From Epiperipatus broadwayi (Eukaryota > Onychophora > Udeonychophora > Euonychophora > Peripatidae), in NCBI GenBank assembly GCA_028023455.1, contig JAQFVV010012397.1, forward strand, positions 3,465,501-3,529,500: DNA of 64,000 bases, given 5' to 3'. Below the pieces are notes generated by a model. It saw only the letters and a program-made list of their open reading frames with translations, did no database searches and was not told the DNA's origin. Of this stretch, positions 11,641-24,828 are shown piece by piece. Every line of letters begins with the position of its first letter. Position 1 is the stretch's first letter. A program made the translations under genes and the position numbers.

Positions 11641-14070
11641 CACATTCTTCTTTAGGATATGGATAAAGGTGTTTCTTCCAGATGCATTTCCCATTCATAG
11701 ATATAGGTTTGTAGAGTCTAGGGATGAGCTTAATAAGTTAGTCACGATATTACATTTGTTTCAATAATTCCAACTTTTACAGGATTTTAAACTCCATTAT
11801 TTCTGCAGGATAAGTCTTATACAAACATTTTCACTTCATTTCAATTTTACTTTGTTTTGTATTATCATTAGGGCACTAGTATTTTTAGCATTTTTTTTCA
11901 ATTTCTTTCAGGTAAAGAATCTGTCTTTCTTTTACGATGACGATACTTAGATGACTTTGCTGACACTTTAGTAGTTTTCTAAGCATAATTTATAACTGCA
12001 TTTAATATTTCCATCCAAAGTTTTTTTCTCTTCTTTTTGAATACCATTTCTCCCATCTCTTTTTCATGATAAGTGTTATAATGAAAACATCATTAATAAA
12101 AATTGATATCTGCTGCATTTTATGTGGAGAAAATTTGTAAGCCGGCCGCAGATGCTTCGTTCACCGCATAGTTATTATAGCAAATTAGCTGTTTTGGAAA
12201 ATCCGATCTATGATCTACTTTAGGGTTCAAGAATTAAGTGTGCCTGGTTTTAGTTGTTTATGTACATATTCTTACAAAAGATAACCAAATGTTTCAATCA
12301 AATTTCAGTCAGAAGCTTGACAATTGAAATGTATAAAAACAAATTCCTTAGATTGGCAAAGTGAAAATAAAAAGAACTAGGGGACGTAATTTCAGAGCAA
12401 TGGAACAATGACAAAAGATTCTCCCAAAATGTGTGGACCATATTTGTAACCTCCAACGTACTGTCAATCATTTCTGATTCAATCTTTTGACCTTTTAACC
12501 CGAGTATTAAACTTTTGATTGGTTATCAAACATAGTTTTAATATTAATTTATTCACAATATTAATAATCACATGGTTTCTTGAAAATTTCCTGGTTTTGA
12601 CTTATATATATTGTAACATAAATAAAATTAATTACTCAAAAGAATTCAAATATAAATATTACCATTTTATACCTGGATAGTAGCTATAATAGTCATGGAA
12701 CAAAAATATTAAAATGATGAGTAGGATTAAATGAAACATATTTCTATAATTAGATTTCTCAAGATATCACAATATCAATAATTAGAAACAATAATGCCTG
12801 GAGACTAATCATTTAAGGTGTCTGGCCTATTTCAAACCCTGGTTAGGCAGGCATTGTATCCTCAATAAACAACTAGAAACTATAAACAATTATTAAGAAC
12901 AAACTACTATAACTCAGGAAATAACATCAAGTAGGTGAGTACACTGGTAACTCAAAATATCTTGTCAGGTATACAGCTGGTAGATTTTATTCACTTTCAT
13001 CTCTTGGTTTGATGTAAAGTGCATATGGTCTAGCAGGGCGCCACTAGATTATCTGAACCTAGACACAGTTATATCTTATAACCTTTTCACATGTACCTGG
13101 TTTGAATTCCTTTTTGGTACTTTATTTTTAATAAAATGGAGGATTTTGCTTTTAGACCCATATCACTGTATGCACTAATGTTTAGATAAACATAAAACAT
13201 CCTTAAACTAAAGTGGAGTATATAAAATTTACTAGACAGAAATCATTTACTAGATCTTAACATAATAAATGTGTTTCAATATCTTTATAAATTTTACTAG
13301 CTCAGATTATATTAATTTAGGATGGCAATTCACTCATCCTTGCATGACATAGATGATGGAATGGTGGTTATTACAATTCACAAATGTCAACTAAATGCCA
13401 TGAAATCATTTATGTATGGCCTTTAAACATTTATCTATCCCATTAATTAAAACATGATGATGATGATGATGATAATGATAACGATAATGGTTTCAACCAC
13501 TACTTTAGGACTAAGTCTAATCATAAAATTTAGTTTCAGAAATTAATAATTAGTGGTTAATCTTAGTATATCTAATTGGCACTTAAGTAGCTAATATTTA
13601 CCTGGATGATGAATAATCACAACTAATAAAAAAGAAAATACTCTTAATGAAATATATACACCTCGTTTAATAAAACAAATTCACATTTATTACTGCATTT
13701 CTAACGTATACATAAAAATTTCTATATCTACATGAAAATTTATATTAACAATAACAACAATAATCATAATCGACTTTTAAAATCATAACATTAATTTTAA
13801 ATTCTTCCCCCTTTCCCGTAACTGGTATAATTTTATATTAAATTAGATGTCAAATTTGCGAAGATTCTCACTCCACCAGAAAATATCTAAAAAAAAAAAA
13901 AAAACACTTTTTTTCTCTCTCTTTTCTCTTTTGCACACATACCTTTATAATCTAACATGTAAAGTAGAATGACAAAAAAAATGTTAGTAGAAGTGAAAGA
14001 GCAAGATTTCCAGAACAAGTTTTAAATTATTTTTCTCCCCCTCCCTTCTACCCTCTGAAATGCTATACTT
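11641..14070. other. AT-rich intergenic DNA, nothing recognised
   Basis: No ORF of note, no terminal repeats and no RNA gene. There is a short (GAT)n tract near 13453-13480 and an A15 run near 13890. It may contain very old repeats that cannot be resolved by eye. Confidence 0.4.
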
Positions 14071-14431
14071 CAGGGATCCCCAACCTTTTTGCATTTAAGA
14101 GCACATTCTATAATACTGGACAGGTGGCGGGCACCATTTATTTTTTCAACCAGATGGTGGGCACCATTTATTTTTTCAATGTAAATTTATATTGGATATT
14201 GTTAATAATATACATAAAGTACAAAAAAATATTTATTTCAAAAATAAAATTTTAACTTATAATTAACATTTGCTGTAAAAGTATAGTATGCCCTACAATT
14301 TGATTACAATATAATACAATAATTTATAAGAAATTTTAAAAATTAAATTTATTTGTATCAGATAAATAATTTTTTATCGTGTTCGAACAGCGGCGGGCAC
14401 GTAAAATGGTCTATGGGCACCATGGTGCCCA
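14071..14431. mobile_element. hAT-like fragment, 3' end truncated
   Basis: Begins CAGGGATCCCCAACC, a hAT-style terminus related in form to CAGTGGTC..CAACC. It carries an internal duplicated block (ggtgggcaccatttattttt twice, near 14125-14180) and a self-complementary gggcaccatggtgccc close to the right edge. The matching right terminal repeat and an 8-bp target duplication are absent, so the right end appears lost. Confidence 0.5.
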
Positions 14432-16125
14432 CAGGCATTAACTTAAAACAATAATATTCTTAATATTGCCTATTGTTTTACATTCACACACAATTACATA
14501 TATGCAACGAGTATTATATTATTATATATGTGCATATTTTATCCCCATAATAACAAAAATATTATTTAAAACAAAATAACAATAACCAAAAAAAAAGTTA
14601 CATATTAATAACATTTAATAACTTTAAGTTAATAGACAATCATAATTTTAGTACATATAAAATCATTAATGAAACATGTTTATCGTTATTAAGAAATTCT
14701 GGGTTTCAATTGATCTTAGTTGTTTTAAAAGTTCTTTAAACAAAAATATACCACTCTGTTGCTAAAATTTTACTAAGTCTCTGATATTATAAAGAAAATA
14801 TATAAAAAAAATTTACACTACCAGTTCTATTCTTTGTAGCGACTTCCAATGAGTCAAATTTATCTTGTTTAATGTCTATATTTTTGCAGCTACCATTTCC
14901 GTTTTTCTTTGGAACAATCTCTTTCTTGAGGTGTATAATTATTTGATGATGATTCCATTGAGGTTATTTGCCTTAGTGGACAATTTGGAAATCATTATAT
15001 TAACTCTTTTCTCTTCCTGTCAAGCATGATTCTTTTAGTGGATGAAGTACAGGAGTTGTTTTCACATTTATAATTTTTCTTGGGTTTAAACTCAGTTACT
15101 GGAACAATTAATTGGACTTGATTTAATATTTATCAGTAGATTACTCTTTTCCTGATCGCCTTCAAATGCAGGTGAATGTTTTCTTCTTTCTATTTAAAAA
15201 CATCTTATTTCTCTCAGTCAGTTGAAAGGTGTAGAATATTATTTTTCAAACAAGACATCTTTTCTTTCCTATATGATGTGCTAGTTGATGATGACTCAGG
15301 GAATTTCCCCAGACAAAATATATCTTTATTTTAACCTGCCATGCTGTTTTTCATCTTCACAAAAAAAAAACTTTATATTAAAAATAATTTTTAGAATTGA
15401 TATCTGCTGAATTAAAAATGCTTGTCTCTTAGTTTCAAGATTTTTAGAATTCTCTATAATATCAATTGATTTTCCAGACTGCTTTTATATCCGATTTTTT
15501 TCTATTTTTGACCACCTCTTTTAATTAGATTTATAACTTATTTTCAACCAAATTGTTTTTTAGCTGGATAGTATGAAAAATCTCACTATCCTGATTTTTA
15601 GACAAACTTTTGTTTTGAAGGAAAAAATAGTCTTAATCCTTTTTTACACCTATGTAACATCTCAAATTTGAGCTTCTTTCTTTTGATCTTAGGATGAGAC
15701 ACTTTTAAAATTAGACTTCTCACATTGTCTCTAAGGTTTAACAGAAAAACAACCTTTATAATAAAATTGTTGAGTAAAAAAAAATAATTTAACAGATTTT
15801 CTTCTTTTTCTTTCAATATTTAAATAAAAATGTAGTTTATGTATGCAATGTACACACACACTCATTCAAATTATTTATAAAACAGGCCTATAAAACAATC
15901 TAAATGCTTTTTAGAAATTATGATTTTAATATCTACATTAAACTCTTACAATTTTTAAACCCCAAACTACAACTTTTAAGCCCCAAATTATAATCATAGA
16001 CAAAGAACAAAAATAGGAATAGAATAATAAAATAGAAATAGAATAAAATATTAGAATTTAGCAAATGTAGGTTAGCCTTGAAGAAAGTTTAATATTTGAA
16101 ATATACAAGGACAATTAAACAGCTC
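14432..16125. other. AT-rich intergenic DNA, nothing recognised
   Basis: No credible coding potential: the 72-codon minus ORF at 15598-15816 is low-complexity K/L/F/N coding by AT-rich DNA. No structural RNA or terminal repeats seen. Confidence 0.4.
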
Positions 16126-16129
16126 ACAC

Positions 16130-16365
16130 ACACACTGCCTATACATATTGTGCCAGTCAAAACATGCTTATCCATCTAACACGAGCTGGAACTCACAAAA
16201 TGTACTTCAAACCCAGTCAAGCCCGAGATTTAGGTCAGGGACCAGCCTGGATTCGAACCCACTCTCCAAGCACCAGATCTAACACCCAATGGATAACATA
16301 ACAATGGTAGCACACGAGATTTAATTCTTCATCCGGCCCACTAGCAAATCGGAGAAAACAATAAG
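16130..16365 (-). mobile_element. SINE-like repeat family C, copy 1
   Basis: About 230 bp strongly similar to 28265-28500. On the minus strand it carries GGGTTCGAATCC, a close match to the Pol III B box, with a weak A-box candidate about 40-55 bp upstream. The shared 3' part includes tgacctaaatct, cttgactgggtttgaagta and tgagttccagct. This fits a tRNA-derived SINE in minus orientation. No target duplication was found. Confidence 0.6.
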
Positions 16366-18655
16366 ACTCATGGACTTAAACATATATATAAACAACGTAA
16401 ATACTAGACATTCCACAGATAAAATCTAACATATTTAAATAATAGGGGCTTTACTAATGAATACTTATGGGCAATTAGTGAATTGGATTGATTTAATAAT
16501 GAGACAGAAACTGATATATGATGAATTAAAATATATTTATTGACAATTGTTGTTGGCAAATGCACGCAGGCATTTTATTTATAAAGTAACATTACTCTAG
16601 GCCAATAATTGATACGTTGGCTATTATTTAATTGCTCCAATATTATTTAATGGAAACAAATACCCTACTATATAACCAATCACTACATTAACTTTTACCA
16701 GTTATGCCCTTTCATCATCAGTTCGTGTGGCTATTGTACGTGAAATCAAACCAAGTCTGGAGTGAAGCTTAATAACACGTCTTAATTATAATAAATTTAT
16801 TTTAACTATGGGCTTTTAAAGCGTCCCAGATAGCTTTAGATCGAACGGGTTTTCAAGAGTGCTTCGGATCAACGCCGAAGACTGCATATTAGGGAGGAAA
16901 GAGTTGGCTATAACGATTTTACTAATACGCTAGGCACAAGTAAAGTATAATAATAAAGTGGCTCTGTGGATGGAAGAATAGTTTTAGGGTTTTTGTGACA
17001 AACAACGGTTTACCCAAGAACCGGTCGTCATGCTGCTAATGGGGAACCTTTATTTGGTTCAGAGGCAGGGGACTTACGTGCTAATCTGGCCCGTAGCTCA
17101 GACTTCGCTACTGCACTACCCATAAGAGAAGATGTGCTGGCAATGCCGTGGCTCCATCTTATATATAAAACAGCACAACGAGAAAAATATTAATAAGTTT
17201 CACATCCGCCAAGCCGAAGGATATTATAAATTAAAGATCATATATTAAATGAACACTAGATCATCAGCTTGATCAAAAGAGCCAACTCTTCTGTAGCATG
17301 AGAAATACGATATGCTACTGACGGCAATATAGATATCTACAAACTTTATCCCGTTCAATCTCTTTAGTTATCTATAACTACTAAACTTTTAAAAGGGGGG
17401 AAAGTATATTTAATAGGGGACTTACGAATACTTAACTAAAAAAATATACTTATGATTGCACTCCAGGCTAGTTTAATCTTTAGTAACATAATAAATAAAG
17501 GTTGAAAAGCCACATTTTATATTTATATTAATTAATTCACTAAATGACAAAAATATGAATTTGGGTTTCGAAACAGTGCACGAAATGACGCTATATAAAT
17601 AATAATACGGAGATTTTAAATTCATATCTTTAAAAACATTTTAATAATTAAATGCACGCTGTTTCGAAACATAGGCATAACTAATAATAAATAAAATCAG
17701 CAAAAGAAAAGCAAAATATAATTGCAGTGATTAAATTATATAGCAAAACATTAATTAACAGAAATTTAGCAAAAGTATTTCATTTATAGAATTAAAATAT
17801 TTTAGGAAACAATTTAGACAGTTTACACTATTGTATTAGCAAAAAGTATTTCATTTAAATATTATTTCGAAAACAATTTAGATAGAAATTTCAATAATAT
17901 GGTTAGCTAACCTGTTTTTGAAGAAATAATGAATGTTTTTGAAATGCACACAGAGCTCTGCGATTTTAAATAATACTAAAATAGTTCTGTAGCTAAGGAG
18001 AGATTCAAGCTGGAAACGAAGGTGACTTCTTTGGCGGCTTATGGCATCTTCAATTTAGTTGGGAGACGATTTTTTAAAATAGTGTTTCTTTAGCTGGATT
18101 GAAATCGGAACGAGGGCAAATTATTTTTACGGCTTATGGCATCTTCAAATTTAGTTGGTGTAAGCTTGGTTGTTCCTTTGGCATTTGATGGATTGAACTA
18201 GGCGTTCCATCACGGGAAAGCAGCAAAATTTTGCCTGACTTTAGCCAGACATGTTAAGGTTGAACAATAATAAAACTTCTCCTGTTGATTCTCTTCAAAA
18301 GTAAGATGGATTCTCCCTTCCCGCTTAAAATAAGGCCTATTTATATCCTTCTACTAAACTTTAACACCTTTCTGGAATTTCGTAAGCCTCGGGACCAATT
18401 GACTTTTAATTAAATAAAATAATATAATCCAATTTCTGCAACAGATAACGTCTCCGAGGTGTTATATTTAATTTCCTTAAAAAAATGTATCAAAATATAT
18501 AAACTATATAATTTGATTCATTTTCATTAATTAAATTCCTTTTCAGGTGTTATTACTTAGCAGAAGGAACGGTATTCTGATTTAATGAAAAAGTCTTTTG
18601 TTGCAAACAAAAATCAATCAGAAAACAGATTTTACTTTTTTACCCGGGTGTGTCA
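16366..18655 (-). mobile_element. Possible minus-strand LTR or retroelement relic
   Basis: This block is less AT-rich than its surroundings. It has a strong TATA-box-like TATAAATAGG on the minus strand at 18336-18345, and it would start on the minus strand as TGACACACCCGGG. An approximate repeat (ggcttatggcatcttcaa) occurs twice near 18038 and 18130. No coding remnant, matching second LTR or target duplication was seen. LTR status is inferred from base composition, the promoter-like motif and TG-type edge only. Confidence 0.3.
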
Positions 18656-18872
18656 CTAATTGATATCTTGTTTACAAAAATTCTCATTTTTAATTGCGAA
18701 CAGATAATTCTTATTTTATAAAACTAAATAACTTTTAACATATTTGTTTATTAAAAAAAAAAAAAAATTTAAAGAAAAGACTTTTTTTTAACTTTCACAG
18801 AAAAACAATAAAAAAAAGAAGACATTATTGTCCAAACTGGCTATTTGGCTATCAATTTGTTTTATTTTTTTT

Positions 18873-19026
18873 GTTATTTTATCTTCTGTCTTAGAATTAC
18901 TAAATTATGACCAATAATTGAGGGTTGGTGGCATTAGTTATGTTAGTTTTTTATTTTATCCTCTGTCTTAGAATTACTAAATTCTGATCAATAGTTGAGA
19001 GTTGGTGGCATTAGCTATGTTAGTGA
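18873..19026. repeat. Tandem duplication, 77-bp unit x2
   Basis: Two adjacent copies containing ctgtcttagaattactaaatt and gttggtggcattag, offset by 77 bp and slightly diverged. It directly precedes the 88-bp minisatellite. Confidence 0.85.
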
Positions 19027-19030
19027 CTAG

Positions 19031-19477
19031 AAAATTTTAAGTTCATTTGGAAAACTCAACTTCCTAAAAACCTTTCAAAGAATCACTAACTGTACTTATT
19101 AAAAGCCAGTCAACATTTAAAATTTTAAGTTCATTTGGAAAACTCAACTTCCTAAAAACCTTTCAAAGAATCACTAACTGTACTTATTAAAAAGCAGTCA
19201 ACATTTAAAATTTTAAGTTCATTTGGAAAACTCAACTTCCTAAAAACCTTTCAAAGAATCACTAACTGTACTTATTAAAAACCAGTCAACATTTAAAATT
19301 TTAAGTTCATTTGGAAAACTCAACTTCCTAAAAACCTTTCAAAGAATCACTAATTGTACTTATCATTAAAAACCAGTCAACATTTAAAATTTTAAGTTCA
19401 TTTGGAAAACTCAACTTCCTAAAAACCTTTCAAAGAATCACTAATTGTACTTATCATTAAAAACCAGTCAACATTTA
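19031..19477. repeat. Minisatellite, 88-bp unit, five copies
   Basis: Five head-to-tail units start at 19031, 19119, 19207, 19295 and 19386, each beginning aaaattttaagttc and ending ccagtcaacattt. The first three steps are exactly 88 bp. The last two units carry an extra ATC and a shared C-to-T change, so they arose by recent duplication. The units are nearly identical, which indicates a young array or homogenisation. Confidence 0.95.
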
Positions 19478-19479
19478 GA

Positions 19480-20560
19480 CAATCCCAATATCAATAATCA
19501 ACAATTTCAAACTGCTGTCAAAGCAACCTTCTATGAACAATAAAGGTGGAATTCCACCTTTATTACTGGTCTGATATGCTTACAACTTGACTGCAGAGAT
19601 TGAAATTATTGATACAAAGAAGGTTAAATAAACCTCTTTAAATAGGTAAATATAACCTATTCTGAATGCAGATTAATACATAATCAATTTTAACATTACA
19701 ACAATTATAAATTTCAAATTGCACCCACACTCTACAGAAAACCTCTGCATAAATAATCAAAATACAGAAATTAAAAATAAATAAAGAATCAGTGAATGTT
19801 AGTACTGTAAAAGCAGACAAAATATATAACAAATCAATCTCAGTATTAGAGATGATCTTATGGTTTGCAGCAAGTAAACAAGACAATAAAGTTTGGAATT
19901 TATTGCTAAAACATTGCATATATATATATATAAAATTACTTTATTAGCTTTGTATCTTTCTTTCACTTGCTGAAAACTATTTTATTACAAATATTTTTTG
20001 GTACTTCTGTTATTAAAAATATTTTTATATTTTTATTTATTGTTTATACATACATCATCTCCAGAGCTTTTTCTTATACAAGCATACCCATATATATATA
20101 ACCTATAAATTAAAATAAAATACTGAGAATATTAAAATATGAATTATTTTCATAAAATATTATTATATATTTTTTAATAATACTAAAATGTATGTACAGA
20201 TTTTTTCACTATGTAATTTGATTAAAAAAATTTTTTTTAATACAATTATTTTTATATTTATTTATTTATGTAATGTATTGTGTGAATTGATGCTTTCAAT
20301 ATATTTAAGTTAATACAATCCTATTAATTGAAATATCTTGAAAACATTAATTCACAAAATATAAATAAATAAAGATAACAATAATCGTATTAAAAAAACT
20401 AAATGTATCTAAATATACAAACACAGAGGAAAAATATTTATTTTTATATTATATAGTAAAAACATATACTGTATATGTCACAATATTTTATAGATTATAT
20501 ATTTTATATATGTGAAACTACAATAGCTTTTTATTCTTTCATTTGGAGCAGCAGGAATCT
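19480..20560. other. AT-rich intergenic DNA, nothing recognised
   Basis: Apart from a short hairpin (aggtggaattccacct near 19544-19560), this is simple AT-rich sequence. The 93-codon minus ORF at 19638-19919 is hydrophobic and Cys-rich but has no start context, splice signals or family resemblance. Confidence 0.35.
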
Positions 20561-20564
20561 TCAA

Positions 20565-20735
20565 GTACAGGTGACACAACTTGATAGATCATATTTTTTC
20601 AAAATTATAATTGCTCGGAAATTTACCCATTATTCTATACTTCAAAAATTTTCCAGGGATTCCACCAGGACCTGCAATTTTTTTATTTATAAGATTACAA
20701 ACGGGCATTTTAGCTTCATTAAGTGGGGTAAAAGG
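20565..20735 (-). pseudogene. LINE reverse-transcriptase fragment
   Basis: On the minus strand one frame reads N-KKIAGPGGIPGKFLKY. This resembles the conserved region before reverse-transcriptase motif A of non-LTR retrotransposons (K-x-PGPDGIP-x-E-x-L-K), with the Asp changed to Gly. Only about 50 codons are recognisable. The segment is paralogous to 23440-23600. Confidence 0.45.
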
Positions 20736-20829
20736 TTAAAAGTTAGAAAGCAATACACGGTGAATACAAATGTTTTAATAACAAAAGAAACAAATAGTGG
20801 ATCTACAAAGACAATATATACTATATAAT

Positions 20830-22010
20830 GTAGTCAAAATAATAAAAGCAAAATATGATGAATTAAAATAATGAAATAAAACATCCATCCAGTAAATAAA
20901 GCTGTATTTTATACTTCCACAAGAATACAGCTTAAAATTTATTCCTTACATAATAACAAACTTTTAATTATTAAATTATTTCAATATTATTATGGCTTAG
21001 ACTTAGGCATGTAAAATTAAGTTACTACAACCACACACAAAGAAGTATGGCCAAACTTACTCTAGAAAAGACAAGTCAAAGATAAAGAAAGAGTTCAGAG
21101 TGAGTTTTGTGGAAACTATATTCCAACTATAATCATCCATTATATCATTTCCTCAGTCATACTCTTTCAATGCAAATAATTAATAGTGTACTCTTTTAGA
21201 GGATTTTGAAAAAAATAGAAAATCTATTATGCTTCATTTGATTCTGTATGCACAGCCCAATGAAGATCTATATCTTCATATCTCACAAAGAAAGACAATA
21301 TCACATTGATTAGATTCATTTCCATAAAATAAATTTAGCAAAATAACAACTTTATATATTTGATTGAGTTACAACATTATGAGAAAATACTATATCTTTT
21401 GATTTTTTAAATGCATGCATAGGATGATGGTGTTCGGGATAAATCATTGAACACCTGAGTGTTTTTGAACCTTAATTACTAATATATATTTCTGTTTAAA
21501 ATCAGTTTCATTGCAAATGTCTCATATTTTACAGTAATAATTTTTTCTCTCTTATTGTCAGTATAACAGTTTTATGAATCAACTTTATGGATAATATTTT
21601 CTGGTTTATTATTATTATTTTGATTTTTTGATAGTTTATTGAGTCAAATGCTTGGAACAAATAAAAAAATACAATTTGTATTGAAAATCACACTTTTAAT
21701 CATTGCCATTATTATAAAATTTATTTGATAATAAAAACAAGTACACCTGGGTCTTGTTTTATGTGGATTTTTTTAATGTGATTCATGTTTCTTCTTAACA
21801 TCTTTTTATGCAGGTTTTCTTTTATGCAATAAAGAAGTTTATATTTTACTATATTTATTAGATATCAAGAAATTTAAATGATTAATAACTTATTTTAACT
21901 TGAAATACCCCCCCCCAAAAAAAAAAGACATATTAGCAGTTAATGTGAATATGGCCTGAAATTGTATTTAGAATCTTAGCTTCTATGTAAATAACCTACT
22001 TATACATATG
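20830..22010. other. AT-rich intergenic DNA, nothing recognised
   Basis: No ORF, terminal repeat or RNA gene seen. Contains a C9/A11 run near 21908. Confidence 0.35.
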
Positions 22011-22012
22011 AG

Positions 22013-22014
22013 TA

Positions 22015-22095
<81 letters not shown>
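22013..22095. repeat. (AAT)n microsatellite
   Basis: An almost uninterrupted run of about 27 AAT units. The minus-strand reading of this tract gives a poly-leucine ORF, which is an artefact. Confidence 0.97.
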
Positions 22096-22096
<1 letters not shown>

Positions 22097-23050
22097 GATT
22101 TATACTTATGAGTATAAAAATATTGCAATAAATATTCAAAAATTTTAAACTTTTAAAACATATTTTGTTAGATATAACAAATAAATATTCTTTTAGATTT
22201 TTAAAAATAATCAAATGAAGATTTTGTTGATTTTTTTAAACTGAAAATAATAATGTATAATCTTTTTGTTTTGATTGCAATCTCATTTTTTAAATATAGA
22301 AACAAAATGTGAACATTTAAAATTTATTTCAGTAGTAAACAAAAATATGTATCAAATGAAGACAAATGTATTATTTTCTGATAAGTAAAAATCATTTAAT
22401 CATAGATTTTATGTTGATGTGTGAGACAAAGAAAAATGTCAGAAAATGCTGAAATCTGAGAGTTTGCTGCAATGAACAATCTCTTAAATTCCAATGAGAG
22501 CTAAATAGTTATATGTATGGATATCATGAGCTTTATAAACAATTAGTAAAATCATCATCTCAAAGTTTAATCACTGATTACATTGTTGACAAAAAACCAT
22601 TAACACAGCACAAGACTGAAAGTGGCGCTAGTTGTACTTCCTCTTGTGATGAATCTGATTTCTTATCAGTTTACAAATGAACCGCATATAGTCAAATAGC
22701 AATAATGATTAAAATATGTATGAAAGGTAGAAAAAATGTAAAATTAGATACTTTAGTTAATAAAAAAAGTAAAAAAAGTTTGTCTTGTATCAATTTTTTT
22801 CAAATATTTGAAATTTTTTATTAGTCATACTTTATTTCCTTATTTTTTTAATGCAAATTTTAAAGTAATTTTTCCTTGTTGCTTTTATGTGATTTCTGAA
22901 AATTACAAAACTTATCCCCCATTTTTCAAGGTAAGTTAAGTCTATTTTTGTGTGACTTTTTTAATGCAGGTTTTTTGTGGAACCTATCTACCCATAAAAC
23001 GAGACCCAGGTGTATATACTTCTTGATTATCTAAAACACAATGAGTTTCA
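22096..23050. other. AT-rich intergenic DNA, nothing recognised
   Basis: No coding or structural RNA signal could be supported. Possible old repeat sequence near 22900-23010. Confidence 0.35.
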
Positions 23051-23065
23051 TTAGTCATTTATAAA

Positions 23066-23312
23066 ACAGGCAAAACTCACTATACATATTGCCACACACA
23101 GCAAGCTCCTCACTGATGAAGACCACAAGCCAGAAACTAGTCTGGGGATATTGGATGAGTAGGTACTAGATGGGGATTTTATGCACCAGCCTTCTTGCAT
23201 CCATTGATTACTCTAGCTTGCTGTGTGTGGCAATACGTATAGTGAGTTTTGCCTGTTTTAACAACAGTTATACACAAGCATAAGAAGTGGTGGTCATGTG
23301 ATGTTTATTGGC
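23066..23312 (+). mobile_element. Family A inverted-arm retroelement, copy 2
   Basis: Starts acaggcaaaactcac, ends atgtgatgtttattggc, and lies between perfect 15-bp duplications TTAGTCATTTATAAA at 23051-23065 and 23313-23327. The arms aactcactatac..attgccacacacagcaagct are inverted at about 23216-23253. The hammerhead core lies on the plus strand (23107-23148). Element 247 bp. Confidence 0.88.
23107..23148 (+). ncRNA. Hammerhead ribozyme motif (type I), family A copy 2
   Basis: UCCUCA (23107-23112) can pair with UGGGGA (23143-23148) as helix I. CUGAUGA is at 23113-23119. Helix II is weakened here (GAC/GCC around CACAA). GAA at 23133-23135 is followed by palindromic ACUAGU (helix III, A15.1 to U16.1), and C at 23142 is the expected cleavage nucleotide. 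The distal helix I strand (ATCCAA), seen in the copies at 51.7 and 55.4 kb, is missing upstream. Activity is doubtful because of helix II. Confidence 0.6.
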
Positions 23313-23439
23313 TTAGTCATTTATAAATAAGATCCTTGAAAGTGCTTTTATTGTAGTAGATGAAAATGATGTAATAACTACAATAGTTTTTTTTATTTAT
23401 CTTTCTTTTAACACAGTAGAAGATCAGATGATACAATTT

Positions 23440-23740
23440 CATGAATGTATCTCATTAAAATTATTTCCAGGGTTTCCATCAGATTCTGCAGTCTTTCAAT
23501 TTACAAGATTACAAAAGGCTGTTTTAATATGATTAGACTGGATATTTTTGGCCAAAATAAATGGATCAACATGGACGAATGTACTTTTAGGTGCAGTTAT
23601 TCAGATTCTTTTATCATTATTCAAAAGAGGATTATTATCATTATTCAAGCTGCAATTTTTGAGTGTCAGACACTGAAGAATAAAGTCCTTAGATGGATTC
23701 CATTTCTGAAATTTCCAAGCAATAAAGATATTTGAATTTT
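23440..23740 (-). pseudogene. LINE reverse-transcriptase fragment
   Basis: Paralogous to 20565-20735: both contain a ttttccaggg/tttccaggg block followed by a.tcca.cag..cctgcaa. The minus-strand frame keeps AESDGNPGNNF at the place of the PGPDGIP block, with a stop just upstream. The plus-strand 96-codon ORF at 23445-23735 is a shadow. Confidence 0.4.
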
Positions 23741-24825
23741 TTAAATTTATTTATCATTATTTATAAGATGATTAAAATATTCATTATTTCTGTTGAAAAA
23801 AATAATTTTATTATTATGTGAAAGGTTTCCAAATGCTAATTTAATAGACATAGGTTTGACATTTTTAATATCTCAAAAAATATCTAAAATGATCACAAAC
23901 AGCAAATGATTACCTTTTTAATCTTCTAATCATTTTAAATCTTTGTCAATTATTGAATTTTTGATAATTGTTTGTGAAACTCTTATTATATACATATAAA
24001 TAAATACAAATTCACATAAAAGCAGAATACTATCAGTTTACTGACGTGGTATATAAAAAATAAAAATTTTAAAACAACCATAAGAAAAGGTTTTTCTCAA
24101 TAGTTTTTCTCATAGAAAGCAATGAAAAAGAGTCCATTACTCTCCAGGCTTGTCATTTATTGATTGTGAAGGTTTAAATTTTCTCAGTTTTATCCCATAG
24201 CTAAATTTTCAATTATAAACCAATAGTTATTGATCAATAATGAATCATTAATTAGTTGCCATTATCTGAATATTTAAAAGAAAAATCCTAAAACTGATTG
24301 GAACTTGAAATATTTTTAGTTTTGTCTGGCCTATATTCGAATGCAAGTCAAAGGCATGGTAGACAAATGTGCGATTCCCCACTTGTGTGTATATGAATAT
24401 ATCATTAGCCAATTTCCAAATGAGGGCTCACCCTTCATTTCAAAGTGACATATTCCAAAACTGTCGATTTTTCTATCTCCATTATATGGCGGTTGAATTT
24501 AAATAGTATTTTAATATTCTGCATTTTATCAAGTTTCTAGTAATGTATAACTACTATTCTTTATTTATTTTTTTTTTTAAAAAAAAAACTATTATTTTTT
24601 TCTTTTTGTTATTATTCGTATTGATTATGTTTCTACTTCTAAAAATATAACCAAATTTGTCTTAATAAATATTTTTACAATACTGTACTTCAATCTTTAT
24701 AAATTTCTAACTTCCACAGAATTATCTTCTATAATAAATCCTTATTAATGCGCATGAGAGATGAAATAATGATTAAATTTGTAAATAGATTACAACAACT
24801 ATAAATACTAAAACAAGGAAGAGAC
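23741..24825. other. AT-rich intergenic DNA, nothing recognised
   Basis: No supported gene or repeat boundaries. T9/A9 runs near 24570. Confidence 0.35.
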
Positions 24826-24828
24826 TAA

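Noticed and set aside
16690-16740. CTGATGATGAAA on the minus strand as a hammerhead core
   Set aside because: CUGAUGA is followed at once by UGAAA with no helix II; no partner strand for helix I.
17080-17180. tRNA-like ggcccgtagctcag segment
   Set aside because: It has a D-arm-like start, but no anticodon stem, T-arm or acceptor pairing could be built.
19031-19477. Regularly spaced repeats as a CRISPR array
   Set aside because: Whole 88-bp units are repeated without variable spacers, and the DNA is plainly eukaryotic.
21996-22214. 72-aa minus ORF with a long poly-leucine run
   Set aside because: It is a reading of the (AAT)n microsatellite; no gene context.
23113-23180. Alternative pairing of helix III through CUAGU with the distant ACUAG at about 23163
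   Set aside because: It would leave no U16.1 at the junction. The short ACUAGU palindrome followed by C and UGGGGA fits the hammerhead core and helix I exactly, so that fold is preferred.
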